From positions 1-40,412 of the forward strand of contig MCFL01000215.1 in NCBI GenBank assembly GCA_002102555.1: DNA of 40,412 nucleotides. Direction: 5' to 3'. Source of the stretch: Catenaria anguillulae PL171 (lineage: Eukaryota; Blastocladiomycota; Blastocladiomycetes; Blastocladiales; Catenariaceae). This document shows positions 10,508 through 19,158 of this stretch, piece after piece (position 1 is the first letter of the stretch; each line of letters opens with the position of its first letter). The position numbers and the translations under genes were made by a program. A model generated the notes under the pieces. That model was given only the letters and a program-made list of their open reading frames with translations, made no database searches and had not been told where the DNA came from.

Positions 10508-11693
10508 TCAATCCTGGCACAGATACGGCAGCTCATCGTCTGGGGACCCAGGAACCACCAACGGCTGGCCCCCAGGCACCTCAGGCACATCCAACACCAA
10601 CGGCCGCGCCCCGCCCACGGCCGGTATCGCTTCCCACCCGCCAATCCACACGCGTTTGCTTGCCGTGGCCGTGGCCGCAACATCCGAAACTTCGGATTCG
10701 GCCGACTCGAGCGCCAGGCGGACGGCGTTACCGGCCTCGTCCAACTCGGACGACCTGAGAACGGCAGGGACTTTGCCGAGACGCATGCACGCAATGCAGT
10801 GTGCTTGCCAGTGGCCCGGTTTTTGGTTGAGAGCCAGGTGTGTATGAACTGGTTCGGGAGTTGATGGCGAAGAGGACGCAGTTGCAGCGGTCGTGAGATC
10901 CTTGAGTTGGCAAACAGCATGGGTCAGAGGCAAGGCAGGATCCCTTGAAGTGACCACGGCACCCTGTAAGCAACCGCGAGGAAGCATGTCAACTTGAAGA
11001 AGTGAGTGCATTGGCGCCCATACAAATCATGGCAGCAATCCATACCGTTCTCGTCACTTGCACTGCCAATTCCCCCACGGCGCCATTCCATGCAGCGATT
11101 GCCGCCTGCACCTTGTCTGCTCTCCGGCCTAGCGCCTCCCGCCTTATGGTCTCAACGGCATCCATCCAGTTGTCACTCGTCAATTGCGCCAAGACTCGAT
11201 CCTCGCCCGCCTGCTCACACAAACCCGCGAAATCCAACTGGCCAGCTTGCTCACCCGTGGCAAACGCCTCGACCACGCGCAACGGCGCCACATTCCATGA
11301 TGCCACCTCCTCGTCAGTCACGGCACGTGCGCGAATCTTGCTGGCGCCAAATGGGCGCGCAGGGGACGACTTGTAATTGAACTTGTGGACACCCTCGGCG
11401 AGCTTGACCGTGGCCGCCATCCAACCAGACTCCGTGTCCGAGTCTGAGGTGGTCGATTGCGGATCGCGCGATATGTGCACGCGTGTCGCTTGGCCCCCGC
11501 ATGTATCGACAGAGAGCTGGAATGTGGTGGGCTGGTCGACCGAAAGCGAAAAGGTGCCGACAATCGCGCCAGAGTCTGGGTCGATGCGTGGGACCGACCA
11601 TTGTTGCAGGTTGGCAGCCGCTGCACGGTGGGAGACCGCAAGCAGGGCAAGTACAGGCAGGAGAGCAGTAATGGACGGCATCATGTGTTTCAT
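10508..11693 (-). CDS. Secreted protein of unknown function
   Basis: Two exons, 11046-11693 and 10508-10963, with an 82-bp phase-0 intron (GTATGG...TTACAG), give 367 residues. The N-terminus is a clear signal peptide: MKHMMPSITALLPVLALLAV followed by small residues (HRAAAA). No transmembrane helix or GPI tail follows, so the product is probably secreted or lumenal. The first part looks like a beta-rich domain (GTFSLSVDQPTTFQLSVDTC, then HISRD and KLAEGVHKFNYKSS). The middle is helical. The second exon carries HWQAHCIACMRL and ends in a Pro/Gly-rich acidic tail closing with Cys. I do not recognise the family. Six cysteines of the mature protein are spread out and could form disulfides. Confidence 0.7.
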
Positions 11694-12054
11694 CGGGTGT
11701 GCGGAGGGCTTGTGGGAGAACAGACGCTGATTCTCGAGGTGTCCGTCTAATCGCTGACGACGAGGTGGGAACGATTCTCCTCAAACACGCGTCGATGTTG
11801 GACTGGTCGTTGGTTTTGAGCAATGAGAGCTTCAGCCAGTGTCATGTATTTTTACCTGCCTCTGTCTCGTCAAACAATGCGACGCATACGGCAGCCTTCT
11901 TTTGGCAGAAACGAATCAAGAATCAAGGTAGTGAAAGAAGTACATGGACTGTTTGACAAGTGGGGCGGCTGGCTGAGGTCGCGAGAAGAGGAACAAGAGA
12001 AAATGCAAGAATAAATAGCGAACGCATTGAAAGGAAAACAGAACAAACAAAATA
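11694..12054. promoter_or_regulatory. Intergenic: promoter of secreted orphan and 3' end of F-box gene
   Basis: This 361-bp gap between two minus-strand genes should contain the promoter of the secreted orphan and the 3' untranslated region of the F-box gene upstream of it. The part from 11985 to 12054 is A-rich on the + strand. No gene is visible. Confidence 0.4.
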
Positions 12055-13731
12055 CTATGACTGCGTTGATCCGGGGTCGGACGATGTCTGCGACGAGGTG
12101 CTTTGTTGCAGAAGAAGTTGTTGGCCGAAGGCCGAGGTATTCGCCATGCCAATACTTGCACCGCCCATGCTGCTCCCATGTGAGGGCGGGGCGACACCCA
12201 TGCTGCGACAGGTCCAGCACAATTCGCCGGCCTTGACAAAGTTCCTGTTTGGAGATGTCAGAACATCAGTGTCAGCCGTCGCAAAGAGAAAGACAATCAA
12301 AGAGAAACAAAAAGAAGCATACCAGTTCCAGCACTCCCAGCAATACCCTAACCCACACCCATTACACGCCCACTTTGCATAGCATACGGGACAATTGGCG
12401 AGTACCCTGCGATGCCTCGGGCAATAAAAGTATGTCAACCGATCGGGACATACTGGCATCAGCGCGCCCAACTGCGCATCACCAGCATCCGCCCCCGGCG
12501 GAATGAATGCCCCCTCCGGCACTTTGACAATCGGCAATCTCTGCCCCAAAGCCGTTGCCCACGCTCCACGCTCGCAAATGCCCGGTGCGTCCAATGCTAG
12601 ACTGCCATCCACGGTGTATCCGGGCGGATTGTAAGCCCTGGGAATCTGCGGCAAGCCCGGCCGGCAGGCAGAGCAAATGCGCGCCAAAAACGCGCCCGAT
12701 TCGCACTCGGACCAGTCGCAATTGAGACTGTCGTCCTCGCACGCGGCGCAAATGTCGACGAGTCGAGGGCATTTGGGCATGCGGCACGTTTGAGCGCCAG
12801 GAATGATTTCGCCGCACGTGCGGCATTCCACCACGTCGGCAACGTGCAGGCGCGTGAGGTGGTTGAGGTCAGAGAGCATGGTGGAGGTGATGACGTCCGT
12901 GTCGCGGAGCCGGATCGCGCGCAAATGTGGGAGGAGGGATGGACTGGAGTCAAGAGTGGGCGACGATTGGTCGTCGATCATGGGGTGGTGATGGGCGTGG
13001 CTGCACCTTGCATGTGTGTGCCGATGGTGAGAAGTGCAAGCTGAGCGGTCGGAGGTGGTGCAGTGTTTGATGAGCTTTTTCAGGACAATGGTGCCCGCGG
13101 TGATTGGCAGAGCCTCAGGATCGCTCGACATGGGTTTGGATGGAATGCCAAGTCGTAAGTGGTAGCAAAAGGCCAAATTGAGAATGCGGATGTTGGGAAT
13201 TGTCTTGACAACATCCCAGACACTGAATGCAATCGGTGTATTTGACAAGTCGAGTACTTGGACGTGTGAAGACAAGATTTCGCCGATCGAGACCCAGGAC
13301 AACCGGACACGGCCAGTGGTGGGACTGTGCACAACAGACGGGACTAAGAGGGATGTTGAGGGTCGCTTGTCGAGGCACCGCAAGTACCGCATGACGAGCG
13401 TGTCATAAAAAGCGGCCATGGCCAGCGACGACGTGGATGCGGCCGATGCAGCGGCGGCGGCTGCCTCTGCTTCGGCAGCAGCAGCAGCAGCCATGACGGC
13501 ATCCGCGCCAACGAGGCTGTTATGGTTGCTGGCTGCAGATGTAGGGTCTGTGCCGCCTGGCGAGATGAGCGAGAGGACGAGGACCTTGCGGAGCGGCCAG
13601 ACCCGCCAGCATTGCGGGGAGCGGGCAAGGACGGCCCGCAGCCATTTGGACGAGGCGACGAGGCGGTGCAGCGACAGCGGGTCGCAGTAGCACCCGACCA
13701 GGGCAATCAGTTCGGACGGCAGCCGTTCCAT
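12055..13731 (-). CDS. F-box protein with LRR-like region and two Cys clusters
   Basis: Exons 12323-13731 and 12055-12244 are joined over a 78-bp intron (GTATGC...AACAG), giving 532 residues. I chose the ATG at 13731 because the F-box begins there (MERLPSELIALVGCYCDPLSLHRL). The frame stays open upstream, but that part overlaps the divergent TIP41 gene. F-box proteins recruit substrates to SCF ubiquitin ligases. An Ala/Glu-rich insert follows, then leucine-rich repeat-like lines (VQVLDLSNT, IRILNLAFC, LRAIRLRDT, LTRLHVADV). A first Cys cluster (303-372, CRTCGEII to CSACRPG) and a second (437-482, YCPRH, CPVCYAKWACNGCGLGYCWECW, CWTC) look like paired zinc-binding modules. The tail is Gln/Ser-rich. 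The intron length is a multiple of three and has no stop, so an unspliced form would also be open. Confidence 0.8.
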   Translation of the reverse strand: MERLPSELIALVGCYCDPLSLHRLVASSKWLRAVLARSPQCWRVWPLRKVLVLSLISPGGTDPTSAASNHNSLVGADAVMAAAAAAEAEAAAAAASAASTSSLAMAAFYDTLVMRYLRCLDKRPSTSLLVPSVVHSPTTGRVRLSWVSIGEILSSHVQVLDLSNTPIAFSVWDVVKTIPNIRILNLAFCYHLRLGIPSKPMSSDPEALPITAGTIVLKKLIKHCTTSDRSACTSHHRHTHARCSHAHHHPMIDDQSSPTLDSSPSLLPHLRAIRLRDTDVITSTMLSDLNHLTRLHVADVVECRTCGEIIPGAQTCRMPKCPRLVDICAACEDDSLNCDWSECESGAFLARICSACRPGLPQIPRAYNPPGYTVDGSLALDAPGICERGAWATALGQRLPIVKVPEGAFIPPGADAGDAQLGALMPVCPDRLTYFYCPRHRRVLANCPVCYAKWACNGCGLGYCWECWNWYASFCFSLIVFLFATADTDVLTSPNRNFVKAGELCWTCRSMGVAPPSHGSSMGGASIGMANTSAFGQQLLLQQSTSSQTSSDPGSTQS

Positions 13732-13965
13732 TGCATCGACTTGACTTTCAGAGTCTTGGTTGACGGTAATTGTATCATAGGCATGATATCGATATCGATG
13801 GCCTGGGCCTCTCTCTGTTCGAGCGAACTTCAACTTTTGTGGCCATGACATCGATCGCCCGCCCTCAATCCAAAGCTCTCCGGCCACGGCGCCACGGCCT
13901 TCAACCGTGGTGCAAATGAAAATGAAAGGCATGAATGGAGACACTCCGAGCAACGCCGCGCTATC
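13732..13965. promoter_or_regulatory. Divergent promoter region, F-box / TIP41, with a GATATCGATATC palindrome
   Basis: This 234-bp gap separates two divergent start codons. Positions 13785-13796 read GATATCGATATC and 13788-13799 read ATCGATATCGAT, two overlapping perfect 12-bp palindromes. A further ATCGAT lies at about 13849. A palindrome midway between divergent starts is a plausible shared binding site; no factor can be named. Confidence 0.4.
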
Positions 13966-15312
13966 ATGACTTCGACAAACAACTTTTCGCACCGCGGATG
14001 GACCTTCTCGTCCGTCCACAAGCCCATCTCGGACGCCCGCGACATTGACAACGATCTCGCCTGGCTCCAAGCGCACGCCAACGCTGGTGCCAACACCAAT
14101 GGGCCTAATGCGACCGGGGTGGCGGACACCGACACCGCAACACCGGCCCCCGGTCTCCATGCCTTGCCCGAGATGTACTTTGGCAACAATTCGCTTGAAA
14201 TTCGCCACGGAGCGTCCGGATTGGCGCTGCGATTTGACCCACGCCAAGCCCTGGCGTGTGTTGAGGTCGGCGCTTCCGGTAAGCGGTGGCAAAAGATCAA
14301 GGTCAAGGCGGCAGAAACTTGGCAGCGTCGCATGGAAGCGCAACGGGCACAGCGCTCAGCGTCTCGCACCAGTAGCAACGTGACCCCACCTCCAACGTCC
14401 GACAGGTCGCCTCACATGGCGGATGGAATCCACGACGTGAATCCGTTTGATATTCGGCCAGAGGATATTCAAGTCACTCCAAAGCCATACGATTGGACAT
14501 TTTCGACCGACTACGTCGGCACTGTGACTGGCGCGGTATGCTTCGCATTTTGTCCAGATTCTGCTTTTGGCCGATTGCCCCCAAAGCAACCGCTCACTCA
14601 CGTTCCAAACGACATGATCCACGCAGACTCCAGAGCCGACCGATGAGGAACTACCGCTTCATAAACTCCGTGTCCAAGAACCTATTCTCTTCTACGATGA
14701 AAACATTCTCTACGAAGACGAACTTGGAGACAATGGTGTTTCCAAATACTCGATCAAGATCGTACGCATCGTCGCTTTCCTCCTCTCCTGTCGTTCATCG
14801 TCAAGCTTCTCACTTTTTTCATGTGCCCAATACAGCGCGTCATGCCCTCTTGCTTCTTCATCCTCGCCCGCCTCTTTCTCCGCGTCGACAATGTCATGTT
14901 TGCTCTGCACGACACACGCATCTATCACGCATTCGGATCCGACTGCTTGCTGCGCGAATACTCGACGCGCAACGTAGACTACATGTCGGTCAAGGACTGC
15001 GCCTTGCGTGAATGCGGATCCTCGGCATCCCCAGGCTTCGGGTCGCCGGGCTTGTCACGTGCGCCGGTCTTGGGCGCGCGCCCTCCCGCAGGCTTGCGTG
15101 GGGTTGGGGGACTGGTCGGCGGGGGCGGCGCTGGCGCGATCCAGGGAGGTTCAGCAACGAATTTGGCGGATCCGGATCACCCAATGGTGCCGACGCTGTT
15201 GACGAATGAAGGGTGGGTTGGGCAGGTGGTGGCCGAGTTGAGCGAGCCGAATGAGGTCAAGAAGGAGAAGATTGCGCTGGGCACTGTGGCTGCGGAGGCG
15301 ATTCCTCATTGA
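13966..15312 (+). CDS. TIP41: TIP41-like regulator of type 2A phosphatases
   Basis: Three exons, 13966-14535, 14627-14761 and 14836-15312, give 393 residues; the introns are 91 bp (GTATGC) and 74 bp (GTACGC) and keep phase. TIP41/TIPRL binds PP2A-family catalytic subunits and, in yeast, acts in TOR signalling. Family blocks occur in order: LPEMYFGNNSLEIRHG, KPYDWTFSTDYVGT, EEPILFYDEN-like sequence (VQEPILFYDENILYEDEL), GVSKYSIKIRVMPSCFFILARLFLRVD, TRIYHAF and LLREYSTRNVDY, then LSEPNEV near the end. Two parts are longer than in TIPRL: an Ala/Ser/Thr insert before KPYDWT and a Gly/Pro-rich insert (about 15010-15170) between the reader domain and the final SEPNEV helix. Both look disordered. 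Confidence 0.94.
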
Positions 15313-15533
15313 GTTCATGGGAAAGTTGTGTTGTTTGTTTTTGCGTCTTTTACCCCCTTCGGCTCGCTTCATTGCCAAAAATCCAGGTGCAAATAAATTG
15401 TACCCGATCCCATCCACACACGGGCTGGACAGTCTAGACGCGTTCATGTTCATTCGCGTTGTGGTTCACGAGCAATCGATACGAAATATCTGATGCATGA
15501 GGACATAAGTAGTCGAGACAATTATCCATAACC

Positions 15534-17283
15534 ATGCGCAATCACTCGGCCGCCGGGTCACGGACCCATTCCCGCCAAGGGTCAACGTCGTCGGCCATGG
15601 CTGTTCCCGCGAGTGTTGATCCAGTCCCGCCAACCACAATCCGTCCTGCAACAACCTCCGTCGTCGAAACAGCAACCGTGCCCTCTCCACCGCCATACCA
15701 TCACAAGGAGAATTTACCACCGCAACTGAGCAAGTGGGTTACAACGTTGCAAAGCGCATTTGCCGTTCGTATTGCATCCTTACTGGCATCCATTGCTTGC
15801 CACTCTCAACGCTGACATGAACATTCTGTGGACACGCAATTCCATAGGCAGATCTCCACCAACTCCAAGACGACCTTGATGCAAGTAACCGTGCAGCTCT
15901 CGCTGCCTCTGCGACCGCCCACGCCGCACAAATGGCCGACATGGAATCCAAACTCGCCGAGGCGCACGACGCGCTCGCACGTGCGCAGCCGGCCATAAAG
16001 TACCGCCCGCACGCTCACCGCTTGCTTGTGGACACGTTCCGGGCACGTCAGGATGCACGAATGTGCGCGGCCTTGTTCCTGTTGTGGAAACGGCGCGCGC
16101 ACCTTGTCACAGAGGAACATCGCAAGATGGTTGTGGCAAACCGGCACACGCATCAGGTTGTCCTTCGGAAGGCGTTCAACGGGTGGTTTCGGGTGGTGAG
16201 GGAGGCGTGGAGGCAAGAGCGTGACCAGCGGTTAGATGTACGTGCCGCGATAGTGTTGTCATGGGAACCATGGTCTGACAGGAGCCAAAATGACGTGTGC
16301 ACATCACACAGGAGAAAACAAAGGTCGCTGTCGCTCAGGCAACACATGACTTGGAATCCCGGCTACGCGACCTTGCCCGAGAGCTCCAAGACGAAAAGCG
16401 GCGGCGGCAAGAGTTGGTCCGCGAGCAAAAGGTCCATGAAGCGGAAATGCGGGCCGCATTTGTCCGAGGGTTGAGTGCATTGAATATGGAAACCATGGCC
16501 GTGTTGCAGCCCATGATGGCGTCACAGGCATCGCAGTATGTTTTCCGACAAGCGTGTTTGACTATTATTCGTGTAGATTGACAATGTCAGTGTTTGTCCT
16601 GCAGCAGAGATTCTCAAGATGATGCTGACGGCGACAACGAATCCATTATCGTCGTTCAATCAGTCGTTGAGGAGCAATCTATCCTGGTGAATTCGCATCT
16701 CTGGAACCCACCGGACCAAGCATCGGCCCCCGCTGCCAGCGCCTCTACTGGGGGCAATTTCCTCGGCGTTGACAACCCTGCCGACCCACTACGCCTGTCT
16801 GTTCTCTCCGGGTCCTATTCAAGCATTCGTCGGTCCGCTTCACCTATACCCAGCGGCATTGCGCGAACTTCCGCATCCTCTTTAGCCCACAACCACCAGC
16901 GCCCAACTACAAACTCTGCCGCAAGTCGACCAGCAAGTGTGGCCTCAAACCATCCAAAGGCTGTGCCGGCGACAAAGGCACGCAACAAGGCCAACGGCGG
17001 ATCCACAAGTGCATCGAGACGGTCTTCGTTCACATTTCGCGCGCCAGACGATGGCACCAACAGCGCGAGGGCACATGCGCCTGATCCAGTCCGGTTGATG
17101 CAGGGCAAGAAGCATCACTCATCTACGGCATCCATCAAGAGCTTGAGGGAACCCGTGTACGTCGAACGGCACGCGCGGCCGGCTGTCGGGCCTGACGGTG
17201 GAGCAGGCGCTGGCGTCGGGGCGGTGAGAGGTCAGACAGGCAGGGTGGGGCCGGGCATGGCGACGGGCTTCTTTTCGCCGTAG
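15534..17283 (+). CDS. POC5: Centriolar protein POC5
   Basis: Four exons, 15534-15764, 15848-16237, 16312-16535 and 16605-17283, give 507 residues. Introns are 83, 74 and 69 bp, all in phase; the first has an unusual GTTCGT donor. POC5 binds centrin inside centrioles and is needed for centriole elongation. The match to animal POC5 runs in order. LSKW begins the coiled coil, and FRARQDARMCAALFLLWKRR parallels the HVRARQD region. KAFNGWFRVVREAWRQ has the Trp spacing of centrin-binding repeats. A further coiled coil leads to AAFVRGLSALNMETMAVLQ, the family signature. The last exon is Ser/Ala-rich and keeps the short C-terminal VYVERHARP block. It follows TIP41 on the same strand after about 220 bp. 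Its presence implies the organism builds centrioles. Confidence 0.88.
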
Positions 17284-17546
17284 ATGAGGGGACGATAGGA
17301 GAGTGCCGTTTGCTTAGAGACTCGTTTTGTCATTTCACTCACATATATACTTTTGCAATGCTTATCGCGTTAGCCAGTCTCACTCACATGTCTCACCGCA
17401 CAACTGTACGCCCACGCGGCATGCAGCTGCACTCAAATACTCGGACTGGGCCCTCGGCTGCTGTCGAGCGTCCAGCTTTTCATGCCATTGCGATATTGAA
17501 GCTTTCTTGCCAGAAGGAATTCGAAATCGCCAACACTCCTTCCAAC

Positions 17547-18174
17547 ATGGATCCCGATCTTGACCCGACCTATCCGCACCCACACCATTGCCACCTCGTC
17601 AATCCCATGGCCAACCCTTTCCACTCGCCGCTCGTGCTCATCCCTCCGCTCTTTGCCGTCGACCCTAACAATCCGATGCAGCGCACCTCGGAAGACCACC
17701 CGACTGGCCCCATCACGCAGCCTCAAGCTGCCAACACGGAATCCACCTCAACCACGAACAGCCGTGCTGCCATGGAGTCCGCTCAGCCGCACGACTCGCA
17801 AACGCAATTGCGCCTCGATGCGCGTGATCAAGATGCCAGGATGGCAACGCTAGCCGAGGAACAGATTGAGCTGGACCGCCAGGAGCAGTTGCGCAAGAAC
17901 AATAAGGATCAGGAACAGCAACAAGCGCCTGCGTACATGTTTATTCGTGACGTAAGTATGGCGTGGGGCGATGCCGGTTCGGGCGAAGCCCAGAGGCGTG
18001 CGGCGCAAGCAAAGGCAAAGGCGGGCCAGGCCAATGAGTGATTCAAGTCGAAGGAAATCATGCCGTGATCGGGTGGGTTGAGACCACGCCCAGAGTGAGG
18101 TTGATGTCTTGAACGAGGAGCAGAGGCGGTACATTGTGAAAAACGAAGATGGTATGATATGTACAAACTTGTGA
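17547..18174 (+). CDS. Small protein of unknown function
   Basis: An ATG at 17547 opens a frame starting [14 protein letters not shown]. The first part is Pro/Thr/Ser-rich and the second is a charged helix with Gln ([20 protein letters not shown]) ending YMFIRD. Two endings are possible. Unspliced, the frame stops at 18041 (164 residues, Ala/Lys-rich end). Spliced, a consensus GTAAGT donor at 17952 and an acceptor at 18093 remove 142 bp and continue with [20 protein letters not shown] to a stop at 18174 (161 residues). I favour the spliced form because its last exon is protein-like, but its intron is longer than any other here. I do not recognise the family. It converges on CIA2 with a gap of about 50 bp. 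Confidence 0.45.
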
Positions 18175-18222
18175 TTTTGATCTGTGAAACGAGCCATGAG
18201 AGAGAAACTGAAGAGAGTGGAT

Positions 18223-18857
18223 TTAGACAACCACAGCTGAGCTCAAGCATTGATTCACAACGCTCGACAAGGCATTGTTCTCCAACGCAGCTGCAACCCG
18301 CTCCTTGTCGTTGAGCTGCTTGTTGACTGGTTGACACAGGATTGAACGATGGGTGGGTCAGCCACGAAGCAGAAATGGTGGGTTCACAACTGAAAAGAAA
18401 CGGACCAGCAGCCTCGGAATTGTGCGTCCCCTCAGTCACCATGACCGTCACCTTGAACCTTGGTGGCAACGACCGCAGAAGCCGAACCCGAATGCATAAA
18501 CCAATCAACGTGGCCATGGAGCAATGCGGAATCGTGGGTGTGAACCGCACAGTGATGGAGCTCTGGTCGTCATCCACGGAAATGAGGCGGAGTTGGGTGA
18601 CATTGAGCTGTTCCAGGGTGAGAGGGTGTTCTGGATCGTTGATGTTGCGAATCAGATCTGTCATTCAAGCCGGAACGGTGGTGTTGTCAGCGTCTTGGAA
18701 AGGACGCAGTTGGTAACTCGAAAGCAAGGTGCCGCTCACCAAAAATTTCTTCGGCGTCGAAAGCATCAGGCATGGACTCGTCCTCTTCGTGGGCGCGGGG
18801 CACGCGGGTCGAGGTCGAGGTTTCGTAGACGGTTGGGTTCTCGTTTTGCAGAGTCAT
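18223..18857 (-). CDS. CIA2: Cytosolic Fe-S assembly factor CIA2 (MIP18/FAM96 family)
   Basis: Exons 18740-18857, 18406-18657 and 18223-18326 give 157 residues, close to human FAM96B (163). Introns are 82 bp (GTGAGC) and 79 bp (GTCCGT). The protein is part of the CIA targeting complex with Cia1 and Mms19, which passes Fe-S clusters to cytosolic and nuclear enzymes. Diagnostic blocks are [35 protein letters not shown] with the conserved reactive Cys85, [10 protein letters not shown] and [17 protein letters not shown]. The GTCCGT donor is unusual, but it alone restores the family's AVNKQL join in phase. An in-frame ATG upstream at 18893 is possible; the chosen start gives the normal family length. 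Confidence 0.94.
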
Positions 18858-19158
18858 TTTGAAGGTGCATGGAATCTTCCTCTGGATATGCATAGGTGTG
18901 GAGCAGACTTAACCAAGGTCTTTCAATCCTGCCTGAAGGCCAATGGCAGACGGCCCAGTGATTGCTGGTATGATGTCACGTGATGGATGATGCGTCAAGG
19001 ACGACACTCCTGTCCCAACCATCCCTCCAGGCCATTCTTGCAGGCACAACACGAAGTGAATTCCCATAGCATCCATGGACGCATGCGGACAATGAATCCT
19101 TGGTTTTGATGAAAAAAAGCGTATTCCAACCGTCAACACCCAATCATCCGCCATCAAA
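18858..19158. promoter_or_regulatory. Divergent promoter region, CIA2 / DHX37
   Basis: This 301-bp gap between two divergent start codons should hold both promoters. A CACGTGATGGATGATG-like stretch near 18976-18990 includes CACGTG, an E-box core. No reading frame with similarity lies in it. Confidence 0.4.

Noticed and set aside
13732-14343. N-terminal extension of the F-box protein by about 200 residues
   Set aside because: The frame is open but it is antisense to the first exon of TIP41, which has clear family similarity, and an F-box normally lies close to the N-terminus.
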